Source of the DNA: Mycolicibacterium goodii
GTDB lineage: Bacteria; Actinomycetota; Actinomycetes; Mycobacteriales; Mycobacteriaceae
Length of the DNA stretch: 64,000 bases
Assembly (NCBI RefSeq): GCF_022370755.2
Contig: NZ_CP092364.2
Location: forward strand, 4,340,001-4,404,000
Direction of reading: 5' to 3'
Below are positions 1 through 9,464 of the stretch, in pieces. Both the position numbers and the translations under genes were made by a program. Every line of letters begins with the position of its first letter. Positions within the stretch are counted from its first letter, which is position 1. The notes below the pieces were generated by a model. That model did not search any database, was not told the DNA's origin, and was given only the letters and a program-made list of their open reading frames with translations.

Positions 1-1136
1 ATCAGCACGTAGCTGAGCGCGGCGCCGAAGACGGCCATGTTCAGCAGCAGATCGCCCTGGCCGGTCAGCGACAGCACGAAGCCGATGATGCCGGGGATCA
101 CCAGCGCCAGCGTGGGCGCCTTGCGCCGGTTGGTCACCGAGAGCGCCCGCGGCAGGTAGCCCGCGCGCGACAGTGCGAACAACTGCCGCGAGTACGCGTA
201 GATGATCGAGAAGAAGCTCGCGATGAGACCGGCGAGGCCGATGTAGTTGACGACCTTGGCCGCCGTGCCGTCGCCGAGCGCTTCGACGAGCGGGTTACCG
301 GACGTCGACATCTGTTCGGCGCCACCGGCTCCGGTGGTCAGGAACAGCACGACGACGCAGGTGACCAGCAGGACGCCCATACCCGCGATGATGCCGCGGG
401 GCACGTTGCGCTCGGGGTTGGCGGTCTCCTCGGCGGCCAGCGGCACGCCTTCGATCGCGAGGAAGAACCAGATCGCGAACGGGATTGCGGCCCAGATGCC
501 GAGGTAGCCGTGCGGCAGGAACGCAGATGCTCCGGCGGCGGTCTGGTCCGGCGCGATGTTGGTCAGGTTGGCGAGGTCGAACTGGCCGATCGCGGCGAGC
601 GCGAAGACCACGAGGCCCACCATGGCGATGGCGGTGATCACGAACATCACCTTGAGTGCCTCGCCCACACCGGCGAGGTGGATGCCGATGAAGATCGCGA
701 AGGCCGCGAGGTAGACCCACCACCCGGCCGTGATGCCGAACAGGCCGAGGGACTCGACGTAGGCCCCGATGAATGTGGCGATGGCCGCCGGCGCGATGGC
801 GTACTCGATGAGGATGGCGGTGCCGGTCGCGAACCCGCCCCACGGCCCGAGGGCACGGCGGGCGAAGGTGTAGCCGCCCCCCGCCGCGGGCAACGCCGAG
901 GACAGTTCGGCCATGCCAAGCACGAGGGCCAGGTACATTCCGGCGATGATGACGGCCGCGATCGCCAGGCCGCCGAAGCCGCCCTGTTCGAGGCCGAAGT
1001 TCCACCCCGAGTAGTCGCCCGAGATGACGTAACTCACGCCCAGCCCGGCGAGCAGCACCCACCCCGCGCTGCCCGATTTGAGCTGGCGCTTCTGCAGGTA
1101 ATCTGCGCTTTCCAGGTGTTCTTCCACACCCGCCAT
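1..1136 (-). CDS. Ethanolamine/amino-acid permease (APC superfamily), 3' end outside window
   Basis: Inner-membrane transporter of the amino acid-polyamine-organocation superfamily, closest in feel to the ethanolamine permease (EutP/Eat) group. The frame opens at ATG 1136 and runs 378 codons to the window edge without a stop, so the C-terminus is missing. The product starts MAGVEEHLESADYLQKRQLK, then has the first-helix signature GVSYVISGDYSGWNFG and many hydrophobic segments (for example near residues 27-47, 57-78 and 105-125). It lies downstream of the dehydratase reactivase genes on the same strand, after a 232-base gap, and may import the amino-alcohol or diol that feeds the pathway. Substrate is inferred. 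Confidence 0.85.
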   Translation of the reverse strand, partial: MAGVEEHLESADYLQKRQLKSGSAGWVLLAGLGVSYVISGDYSGWNFGLEQGGFGGLAIAAVIIAGMYLALVLGMAELSSALPAAGGGYTFARRALGPWGGFATGTAILIEYAIAPAAIATFIGAYVESLGLFGITAGWWVYLAAFAIFIGIHLAGVGEALKVMFVITAIAMVGLVVFALAAIGQFDLANLTNIAPDQTAAGASAFLPHGYLGIWAAIPFAIWFFLAIEGVPLAAEETANPERNVPRGIIAGMGVLLVTCVVVLFLTTGAGGAEQMSTSGNPLVEALGDGTAAKVVNYIGLAGLIASFFSIIYAYSRQLFALSRAGYLPRALSVTNRRKAPTLALVIPGIIGFVLSLTGQGDLLLNMAVFGAALSYVL

Positions 1137-1286
1137 GTCAAACTCCCTTGTTTGCAATGCCATTGGATTCGTCATCGATTCGACGAGCGCCAGCCGCGGA
1201 CCGTCTGCCGCAACTGACCGGTGCAACCACCTTTCGGCCCCCGGTTACGGGCTTCGAGCGTCGGCCGCGCCACCCTGCACGGACCT

Positions 1287-1308
1287 AAAGGTTGGAAACT
1301 CAACCTTT
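1287..1308. promoter_or_regulatory. Palindrome upstream of the permease gene
   Basis: AAAGGTTG (1287-1294) and CAACCTTT (1301-1308) form a perfect 8-bp inverted repeat around GAAACT. It sits in the 232-base gap between the reactivase small subunit and the permease start, about 150 bases before the permease ATG. Its form suits a dimeric repressor or activator operator better than a terminator, as no T-run follows. The regulator is not identifiable here. Confidence 0.4.
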
Positions 1309-1368
1309 GATCATGAGTATCGCCCCCGACGGCGAAGCTGTCCACCCCAACGCGCAAACCGGATGAGA

Positions 1369-1734
1369 TCAATCGGGTTTGAGCGGCAGCCCGATGACGA
1401 TCCGCGCGGCATTGTGACCGAGCATCCGCGCGGTTCCCGGCTCAGGGGGTCCTGCAGAAGTCAACTCCGGCAAGGGATCTACCAACATGTCGTGGTGTAC
1501 GCAAACACCGCCGGATGCGCCGATCCCCACCCCCACCTGAAGGGGGGACCGCATGGCCGCCCGACGCGCGAGATCCGGCGCCGACACGTCGTCGGCGGCC
1601 TCGACGACGGTGTACGGGACGCCTTCCTCTTCGATTCCGGCCAGCACGTCCCGGGTGATTGCCGCGCCCTCCCCCGCAACGGGCGCGAGCACCACGATCA
1701 CAGGTCGCTCGGGCTGGCCGCCGCTACGCGTCAA
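1369..1734 (-). CDS. Diol/glycerol dehydratase reactivase, small subunit
   Basis: Small subunit of the ATP-dependent chaperone that swaps damaged cobalamin out of B12-dependent diol/glycerol dehydratase (DdrB/PduH family). The product is about 121 aa, the family's usual size, and contains VLAGIEEEGVPYTV, SPLQVGVGIG and a terminal HNAARIVIGLPL block, all typical of the family. I chose TTG at 1734 because it follows a GGGGGCG stretch and overlaps the stop of the large reactivase subunit (1724-1726), implying translational coupling. The open frame extends further upstream only by shadowing the large subunit. Last gene of the dehydratase operon proper. Confidence 0.8.
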   Translation of the reverse strand: MTRSGGQPERPVIVVLAPVAGEGAAITRDVLAGIEEEGVPYTVVEAADDVSAPDLARRAAMRSPLQVGVGIGASGGVCVHHDMLVDPLPELTSAGPPEPGTARMLGHNAARIVIGLPLKPD

Positions 1735-3583
1735 CGGGCGCCCCCAGCCGCTGGGCGTGTGCGGCCACCAGACCCGAGGCCACGGCGTTGCGCGGCCCCT
1801 CGGTCCCTCGGACATTTCCTGTACCGCAGACGATCCCGAACGGGGCGAGGGCATCGGCGATGAGCTCGGGGATCTCGAAGTCGAGCGCGCACCCGCCCAG
1901 CAGCACCACGAAATCGATCTGCCGCAGATCACCGGCCGGGGCGATGGCCCGCAGTGCGCGCAACGCGTTGACGACGAAGACGCGTTCCTTGGCGGTGCGG
2001 CGCACAGCCCTGATCCGGTCGAGTGAGTGCCGCGTCGGGATCGGGGTCATGCCGTGCTCGGCGAGCGCCACAACCCTGGCGAACGCCGTTGTCGGCAACG
2101 CCTTCTCGAAGAACTGCACGGTGCCGTTCTCCAACCGGACGTGGAAGAAGCTCTCGGCCTTGCCGAGCGGGTAGCGCTTGATGTCCTCGGCCAGTTCCAG
2201 GTTGTCCAACCCGAGCTCGGCGTCGATGAGCTTGGTCACCAGATCGCCCGCACCGGCCAGATGCACGGCGTCGATGGTGCCGTCGGATTCGATCAGCGCC
2301 GCATCGGTGGATCCGCCGCCGAGGTCGAGGACCACGAGCGGCTGGTCGGTGCCCGGTGTGGTGAGCGCACCCAGCACGGCCATCTCGGCCTCGACGCCAC
2401 CGACCTCCACGTCGGTGCGCACGGCGCCGGAGTCGCGTAGGCGGGTGCGCACCGCGTCGGCCACCGCGCGCATACCGCTTTCCTTGGTGCGTACCATGGC
2501 CGCAAGGGCCACCGCGTTCTCCAGCGCGACCTCGCCGGCGACGCCGCCCCGAACCTCCTGCGGCACAAAGGTGTCCACTGCCAGCAGATCCTGGATACGC
2601 ACATCGGCGGCGGCGTGGTGGGACAGATCGGCCATGCTCTGACGCACGTTGGAGATCATCCCGCCGGTGTTGGTGCCGGACTCTCCGATGACGTCGGCGA
2701 GCGGGCTGACCCGTTCGACGGCCGCCATGATCTCGACAGCACCGCGGGACACGTCGATCGACGCACGTCGCCGTTCCCCGGTCAGCTCAAGGGATCCCGC
2801 GGGGATGGTCCGGTCGGCGACATCCCCGGCCGGGGTGCGCACCACGACGGCCGAGCGGTTGCCGGTCAGGGCGCGGGCCACGGGCGAGACCACCTTGGTG
2901 GCGGCGGCGTCGAGCGAGAATATGGTGGCCAGGCCGTAGGCGTTGGACAGGGTGCGGATCGACTGGCCTGGTCCGGCTACCTCGACCGCCGCGAGCATGC
3001 CGAGCGGAACGGCGTCGATGCGCGACACCTCGTCGATGACAGGGATCCTGGTGTCGAGTCGATTGACCACCAGCACCGCGTCGTCGTTGCCGAGGATGGC
3101 TCCGGTCACCCGCACACCGCGTCGTGTCGCGGCGTTGATCGCCGCGGCCACGGCCTCGAAGTCGACGCCCTTGGGGACGACCGCGATAACCTCGGCGCCC
3201 GAATCGGTTTCGGGCAGCGCGTCGAACGCGACGGTGGTCCCCACCCCCAGTCCACGCCCCCCTGGGGTCCGCGGGTCATGCCCGATCATCGTGGACTCGG
3301 TGATGATGGTCTCGGTGATGGTCTCCATCGCGAGCCCGCTGATCACCGGTGTCGCCTCGTTGAGGAGCACGACATCGAGTTCGGCCGGCGGGATTCCCGC
3401 CGCCTCCAGCGCGCGCGTCACCGCGTCGGCCACCCCGTCGACGTTCTTGGGCGTGCCCTTGATACCGGTCGTCGCGGTCAGCGCCGCGCCGAGGAACCGG
3501 ACCGATCCGTCCGATTCGATCGCCGCGGCGCTGGCCTCGGTGGTCGAGTTACCGATGTCGACGCCGACAACGGTAAGTCCCAT
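1724..3583 (-). CDS. Diol/glycerol dehydratase reactivase, large subunit
   Basis: Large ATPase subunit of the dehydratase reactivating factor (DdrA/PduG/GdrA family), 619 aa against about 605-610 for characterised members. Actin-like ATPase features are visible: the N-terminal phosphate loop VGVDIGNSTTEAS and a second nucleotide site LVVLDLGGGSTDAALI. With the small subunit it releases inactive cobalamin from the dehydratase. ATG 3583 overlaps the stop of the medium dehydratase subunit (TGATG). An upstream extension is open but reads through the medium subunit and has no family similarity. Co-transcription with the dehydratase is almost certain from the overlaps. Confidence 0.92.
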   Translation of the reverse strand: MGLTVVGVDIGNSTTEASAAAIESDGSVRFLGAALTATTGIKGTPKNVDGVADAVTRALEAAGIPPAELDVVLLNEATPVISGLAMETITETIITESTMIGHDPRTPGGRGLGVGTTVAFDALPETDSGAEVIAVVPKGVDFEAVAAAINAATRRGVRVTGAILGNDDAVLVVNRLDTRIPVIDEVSRIDAVPLGMLAAVEVAGPGQSIRTLSNAYGLATIFSLDAAATKVVSPVARALTGNRSAVVVRTPAGDVADRTIPAGSLELTGERRRASIDVSRGAVEIMAAVERVSPLADVIGESGTNTGGMISNVRQSMADLSHHAAADVRIQDLLAVDTFVPQEVRGGVAGEVALENAVALAAMVRTKESGMRAVADAVRTRLRDSGAVRTDVEVGGVEAEMAVLGALTTPGTDQPLVVLDLGGGSTDAALIESDGTIDAVHLAGAGDLVTKLIDAELGLDNLELAEDIKRYPLGKAESFFHVRLENGTVQFFEKALPTTAFARVVALAEHGMTPIPTRHSLDRIRAVRRTAKERVFVVNALRALRAIAPAGDLRQIDFVVLLGGCALDFEIPELIADALAPFGIVCGTGNVRGTEGPRNAVASGLVAAHAQRLGAPVDA

Positions 3584-4179
3584 CAGGTCCCCAGCGCCTC
3601 GGCAACGCTGAACTGCGGCATCACCTCGACGGGCTTGGCCTGCTTGCGGATCTGCTCGGTCTCCTTCAGGTGCAGCAGCGCCGCCTTGGCCTGCCAACGC
3701 GGCCGGGCCATCTGGTCGTTGAGCGTCGGAACCGGTTCGGGAGACTCGCCCTTCGCGTACTGCGCGGCATTGGAGCCGATGGACCGGTAGGTCTCCAGCG
3801 TCATCAGCGGGCTCTGTGGGAACAGTTCGAGGCTCGACAACCGGGGCAGGTCACGCTGGTGGATCATCGAGGTCCCCCGCGACAGGAGCCCGATGCCGAT
3901 GCCCGAGCCGGACAGTTTCGCCGCCGTGTGCGCGACGACGGCCAGATCGCTGCTGTGGCGCACGCGGATACAGCGGGCGTGCACTTCCTGTTCCTCGATA
4001 CCGGCGAGGATCTCGCGGATCACATCGGCGTGGGACAGCCCGATGATGGTCTGGCTGAAGAAGTCGGCGAACGCCGGCGACACCGCCACCACCACCTCGT
4101 CGGAGCGCCTGCCGGGCTCGGCCGGGGTGTCACCGACGAACTCCAGCGTGCGCTGTGCCTGTGTGCTGCGCGCAGACAT
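3583..4179 (-). CDS. Diol/glycerol dehydratase, medium subunit
   Basis: Medium (beta) subunit of coenzyme-B12-dependent diol/glycerol dehydratase (PduD/DhaC family), 198 aa. Family blocks seen: RRSDEVVVAVSPAF, DVIREILAGIEEQEVHAR, LSGSGIGIGLLSRG, MIHQRDLPRLSSLELF, LMTLETYRSIGSNAA and VPTLNDQMARP. The beta subunit contributes to the cobalamin site, so these conserved blocks suggest a functional enzyme. ATG 4179 is preferred, preceded by GGAGG and GGAG; GTG 4185, overlapping the large-subunit stop, is an alternative two codons longer. The N-terminus is short, with no long encapsulation peptide of the kind that targets Pdu enzymes to microcompartments. Confidence 0.92.
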   Translation of the reverse strand: MSARSTQAQRTLEFVGDTPAEPGRRSDEVVVAVSPAFADFFSQTIIGLSHADVIREILAGIEEQEVHARCIRVRHSSDLAVVAHTAAKLSGSGIGIGLLSRGTSMIHQRDLPRLSSLELFPQSPLMTLETYRSIGSNAAQYAKGESPEPVPTLNDQMARPRWQAKAALLHLKETEQIRKQAKPVEVMPQFSVAEALGT

Positions 4180-4181
4180 CT

Positions 4182-5894
4182 TCACTCCACCTCCAGCTCG
4201 GGGTTCTCGGCGCTGGTGACGTGCCGCAACCGTTTCATCTCCTCCCAACGGGCGCCCGACGGCCGGTAACCGGTTCCCGGCCCGGCATAGTCGTTGCGGT
4301 CGTTGACCGCCGACAGCGGCTGCAGATCGCGCGTCATGATCGCCGATGTCTGCAACAGGTCGCCGGAAACGCGTTGCCGCAGTACGGCGAGCAGGTTTTC
4401 GGCGATGTCGGAGAACCCGGTGGATTCCAGTGCCTTCACCAGATCCAGTCCGGTGACGTTGCGGTCCATCACCTGCTGTGCGCCCTTGAGATCCTCCAGC
4501 ACGTCACGGGGGATGAGCTCACGGCTGCCGTGCGCGTACACCGCGGCCTCGATCTCGGCGTCGGTGATCGCAGGCAGATCCAGGTACCGGAACACCGCCT
4601 GCAGGGCCTGGCCTGCCCGGCGGCGCGCCGCGAGGATCTCGGCCTCATTCACGTGCCGTAGACCGCCGTCGATCTGCAGATCACGCTGGATGGTGTTGAA
4701 GTCGTCGAAATCCTCGGCGTCCACGTTGGATCCGGCGAACATGTTGTCGTAGTTGGGCGTCGCCGAGTAACCCGAGCACACGAAATCGGTGCCCGGCATC
4801 ATCTGCGGCAGCAGGCGTGCGGTGCGCCGCATCGGCGAGTGCGAGAACGACTGGTCGTTGCCCGATGCGCATTCGAGGTCAACCGCCGAGGCGATGAGGT
4901 TCTCCGCGGCCACCGCGCGGATACCCGCGGGAACCGCCCCCGGCACTCCGATGCACGAGATCGAGCCGTTCTGCAGGCCTTGCACACCCGCGCCCTTGGC
5001 GACCAGGATGCAGCGAATCTCCAGGTACAGCATCGAGCGGCCCTCGGCGTTGCCCATCTGGACCTCGGAGCCCGTGCCGGACGTGAACCGCATCTTGATG
5101 CCGCGCGACGCATAGGCCGCAGCCAGGAACGCCTTCGACCACGGGGTGTCGTCGCCGTCGACGAACACCGATTCAGTGCCGTACACCGAGATGGTCTCGG
5201 CGTAGGCGGTGATGCCGCGCATGCCGAGTTCGAGTTCGGTCGCCTCCTCCAGCGCGCACTGGGTCAGCGGGCCGCCGGTGCCGACCTGGCTGCCGATCTG
5301 CAGCGCCATGGCCACCAGCGGCGCGTACCGCACGACGCCCAAAGTGGTTTCCACCTCGGAGAACCCACGCAGCGACGCCTCTGCGGCCTCGCACGCGACC
5401 TGCAGCGGATTGTCGCGGGCACTGGTGCAGTGCGCCTGGTTGGCCGGGGTGCGACGGGCCCGCATCTTCTGGATGCCCATCATGATCTCGACGATGTTGA
5501 GGTTCTTGGCGACCTCGAGCAGCTTGGCCGGGGTGAGCCCACCCGTCACCGCGATCACCTCGTCGCGGGTCACGCGCGGGTCGACGAGCATCCGCGCGAT
5601 CTCGACGGCCGGGATGGCCATCGACTGCTCGGTGGTCGCCACGTCGATCGCGTGGTCGGCGATGAACTGGTCGATGAAGTCGAAGTCGGCGCGGGCACGA
5701 CCGTCCATCTCCACGATCACGCCGTTCTCCACCCGGACACTGGGTTCGGGGTCGAACGCGCTGTCGAGCGCCACCATGCCCACCTCGGGCCACTCCTCGA
5801 CGAAACCGTCGAGGTTGACCGGGCGGGCTTCCAGAACCTTGGTGCGTTCCGACTGGCGCTTGGCGTCGGTGCCGAGATTTCTGGCTGTCGTCAC
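4182..5894 (-). CDS. Diol/glycerol dehydratase, large (catalytic) subunit
   Basis: Catalytic alpha subunit (PduC/DhaB family), 570 aa, slightly longer than the roughly 554-aa enteric enzymes. It forms the TIM barrel that binds substrate and the adenosylcobalamin radical, converting a 1,2-diol or glycerol to an aldehyde. Active-site blocks are present: NQAHCTSARDNP (Q153 and H155, matching the Klebsiella Gln/His pair), GFSEVETT, ALEEATELELGMRG, GLQNGSISCIG, ASGNDQSFSHSPMRRTARLL and CSGYSATPNYDNMFAGSN. Start GTG 5894 has AGGAG six bases upstream and lies 9 bases after the small-subunit stop. Substrate preference, glycerol or propanediol, cannot be told from sequence alone. Confidence 0.95.
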   Translation of the reverse strand: MTTARNLGTDAKRQSERTKVLEARPVNLDGFVEEWPEVGMVALDSAFDPEPSVRVENGVIVEMDGRARADFDFIDQFIADHAIDVATTEQSMAIPAVEIARMLVDPRVTRDEVIAVTGGLTPAKLLEVAKNLNIVEIMMGIQKMRARRTPANQAHCTSARDNPLQVACEAAEASLRGFSEVETTLGVVRYAPLVAMALQIGSQVGTGGPLTQCALEEATELELGMRGITAYAETISVYGTESVFVDGDDTPWSKAFLAAAYASRGIKMRFTSGTGSEVQMGNAEGRSMLYLEIRCILVAKGAGVQGLQNGSISCIGVPGAVPAGIRAVAAENLIASAVDLECASGNDQSFSHSPMRRTARLLPQMMPGTDFVCSGYSATPNYDNMFAGSNVDAEDFDDFNTIQRDLQIDGGLRHVNEAEILAARRRAGQALQAVFRYLDLPAITDAEIEAAVYAHGSRELIPRDVLEDLKGAQQVMDRNVTGLDLVKALESTGFSDIAENLLAVLRQRVSGDLLQTSAIMTRDLQPLSAVNDRNDYAGPGTGYRPSGARWEEMKRLRHVTSAENPELEVE

Positions 5895-5903
5895 AGGTGT
5901 CTC

Positions 5904-6332
5904 CTATTCGCTGGTGGCCAGGATGTCGCGGCGCTCGTACACGTCTGCGGCTTCGCGGACGAGACCGGCCAGCAACGTCGCTCCGTACTGGTTCTCCAAC
6001 TCGTCGGCGATTGCGTCGAGCTCGGCTTTCGTCGAGGCGTTGGGCCGAAGTGCGTTGTAGATCTGCAGCACCCGCTCGTCGCTGATGACCGTCATCTCCG
6101 CGGCCCGCCGCAGGTTGGCACCGAGCTGTTTCCGTCCGACCTTCTCGGCGATCTGGGCCTGTAACCGCAGGGTCTCCGGGGTGATTCGCAGATCCGACGC
6201 GGACACCTCGCCCGACATCACCGCGTCCATCGTGATGGCATCGATCGGCTTGCCGTTGGGGGTGGAGAGCAAGTCCTTACGGTTGAGGCTCAGCGGGTAG
6301 TCGACCGCGGGATCGAGGACCGGTTCTGACAA
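5904..6332 (-). CDS. Diol/glycerol dehydratase, small subunit
   Basis: Small (gamma) subunit of the B12 dehydratase (PduE/DhaE family), 142 aa. Typical blocks: YPLSLNRKDLLSTPNGKPI, ITPETLRLQAQIAEKVGR, RAAEMTVISDERVLQIYNALRP and ELENQYGATLLAGLVREAADVYERR. It is the first gene of the operon, so the order is small-large-medium rather than the enteric large-medium-small. The start is TTG 6332 with GGGAG six bases upstream; no in-frame ATG or GTG upstream keeps family similarity. The divergent FhuF-like gene starts 157 bases away, so a shared promoter region lies between them. Confidence 0.92.
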   Translation of the reverse strand: MSEPVLDPAVDYPLSLNRKDLLSTPNGKPIDAITMDAVMSGEVSASDLRITPETLRLQAQIAEKVGRKQLGANLRRAAEMTVISDERVLQIYNALRPNASTKAELDAIADELENQYGATLLAGLVREAADVYERRDILATSE

Positions 6333-6489
6333 TGCAAGCTCCCAACTGATGCGGGGCGATCACTCGCCCAGGCGTGAACTCTTACGCGAGTACCAATTGT
6401 GCTCCAGGTCACGTTGCATGACCGTTGCGTCGCAGGTCAGCGCGGGGCTTCGCACCTGTATCGATCCACCGGGTTACGGTGTGCCGACG

Positions 6490-7200
6490 ATGAACACCCC
6501 GGATCTGAGTGCGCTGACAGCGTTGGGTGAGTACTTCGCTCTCCCTTCGGCGCAGGGCGACTCCTGGCTGCCCGTCGCCACCTTGTGCGGTGACGCCGAG
6601 ACCCTGCGCGACTACACGCTGCGGATGCGGGCCGCGACCGCGGCCGGCTTCCGCGTCGCCGACGACGACGTGCCGGTCAAGGCGGCGGCGTCCTCGGTGC
6701 ACCTGTCGATCGCGGCGCGGCTGCTCTCGCCCGCCATCGGCGCGGCGACCTGCCTGGGCGCCGTTCCGATGCTGACATCGGGTTCTGTGTTCTGGCAACG
6801 CGATCCGTCGCACCGGCCATTGCTCGGCGCGGCGCGTCTGCAGTGGTCACCGGTCACCGACGCCCGAGCGGCGGCGCGCCGGATCACCGACACGCTCGTC
6901 GACGGTGTGCTGCGCCTGCTGAGCACGACGATGAGACATGCGGTTTCGCTGCCGCCGCACGTGATGTGGGGCAACATCGCGTCGGCCGCCAACGGCGCGG
7001 TGACGGTGCTCGCCGCAACCCGGCCGGACGCCGAGGGCTTCGGCCGCGCTCTGGTACGCGAGTTGATCACCGACGAACCTCTGCGCGGCACTGCGGAATT
7101 CACCGACGGCCGGTTCCGCCGCCGGAACTGTTGCCTGTTCTACCAGGTGCCCGGCGGCGGATACTGCGGCGACTGCGTGCTGGTCGGACCCGAAGCCTAG
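6490..7200 (+). CDS. FhuF-like iron-sulfur ferric reductase
   Basis: Protein of 236 aa whose C-terminus carries the FhuF-type [2Fe-2S] signature: C214-C215-x10-C226-x2-C229, within NCCLFYQVPGGGYCGDCVL. FhuF proteins reduce ferric siderophore complexes in the cytoplasm and are usually iron-regulated; the role here is inferred from that motif. ATG 6490 is chosen; GTG 6481 lies nine bases upstream in frame and is possible. The gene is divergent from the dehydratase operon and ends 6 bases before the convergent HbpS-like gene. A functional link to diol metabolism is not evident. Confidence 0.75.
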   Translation: MNTPDLSALTALGEYFALPSAQGDSWLPVATLCGDAETLRDYTLRMRAATAAGFRVADDDVPVKAAASSVHLSIAARLLSPAIGAATCLGAVPMLTSGSVFWQRDPSHRPLLGAARLQWSPVTDARAAARRITDTLVDGVLRLLSTTMRHAVSLPPHVMWGNIASAANGAVTVLAATRPDAEGFGRALVRELITDEPLRGTAEFTDGRFRRRNCCLFYQVPGGGYCGDCVLVGPEA

Positions 7201-7206
7201 AGCACT

Positions 7207-7605
7207 TCAGAGTGCCGAGACGCCGGCCTCGGCCACCTTCACGTCCTGCTCCACGCTTCCGGCGCTGACGCCGATGGCACCGATCACCTCACCGTCGCGT
7301 TCCAGCAGCAAACCGCCGCCGAACAGCACCAGGCCGCCCGAAAGTTGTTCGAGCCCATACAGTTCACCACCCGGCTGCGCGACATCCATGAGTGCACTGG
7401 TCGGCAGGTTCATCAGGATCGACGTGCGGGCCTTGCGGATCGAGATGTCGATGCTGGCCTTGATGGCGCCGTCCATGCGGGCGAACGCCACCAGGTGGCC
7501 ACCGTCATCGACGACGGCGATGTTCATCGGTTGGCCGATCTCGTTCGCCTTCTCGATCGCGGCGTCGACCACTTTCTGTGCCGTGGACAGCGGCAGGGCG
7601 CCCAT
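7207..7605 (-). CDS. HbpS/GlcG-like heme-binding domain protein
   Basis: Small 132-aa protein of the GlcG/HbpS (DUF336) family, which also occurs as the C-terminal domain of PduO. Characteristic blocks are PMNIAVVDDGGHLVAFARMDGA, ISIRKARTS, GGLVLFGGGLLLERDGEVIGAIGVSAGS and a terminal QDVKVAEAG. Some members bind heme or corrinoids or act as redox sensors. They are common neighbours of diol dehydratase and aldehyde dehydrogenase genes, as here, where the aldehyde dehydrogenase ends 150 bases upstream. No signal peptide is seen. Exact role unknown. Confidence 0.82.
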   Translation of the reverse strand: MGALPLSTAQKVVDAAIEKANEIGQPMNIAVVDDGGHLVAFARMDGAIKASIDISIRKARTSILMNLPTSALMDVAQPGGELYGLEQLSGGLVLFGGGLLLERDGEVIGAIGVSAGSVEQDVKVAEAGVSAL

Positions 7606-7646
7606 CGTGCCTCCTACGAAATGCGTTGTCGGTAGCGAAATGCCGC

Positions 7647-7700
7647 GAGTGTGAAGCTGTTGCGAGTTTGCGGGTCAATTGTCGCAACAGCTTCACACTC
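7647..7700. terminator. Long perfect hairpin between aldehyde dehydrogenase and HbpS-like genes
   Basis: A perfect 19-bp inverted repeat (7647-7665 and 7682-7700) encloses a 16-base loop. It lies between two minus-strand genes, downstream of the aldehyde dehydrogenase stop at 7756. No T-tract follows, as in many mycobacterial hairpins, so it may terminate or stabilise transcript ends and could separate expression of the two genes. Confidence 0.55.
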
Positions 7701-7755
7701 GACGGGGTCTAATCAGATGCGGCTCAGGATTCGATGTTCCTCGCGCAAGCGCTCG

Positions 7756-9279
<1,524 letters not shown>

Positions 9280-9464
9280 GGCAATCTCCTGTTCGGACAC
9301 CGAAGTGTGTCGGTCGTCACTCAAGGTAGGCAGTCAGAGGTTGCACCACGGTTGCACACGGTGCGCTGCGGACAGATTTCCTCGAGACCGACGGAAATGT
9401 CGTCGTCGATCGATCGCAGCGACAATTGCGTCGGTTTCGGCGCCCGGAAACCCGGGCCGCTCGC

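Noticed and set aside
1135..1863. 242-codon plus-strand frame
   Set aside because: Antisense to the reactivase small subunit and the permease promoter; arginine-rich shadow.
2615..3790. 391-codon plus-strand open frame
   Set aside because: Antisense to the dehydratase reactivase large subunit, which has clear ATPase motifs; composition is shadow-like.
6333..6489. Cobalamin riboswitch upstream of the B12 dehydratase operon
   Set aside because: I looked for a B12-box-like core and long leader in the 157-base gap and saw none; the gap is also short for this riboswitch class.
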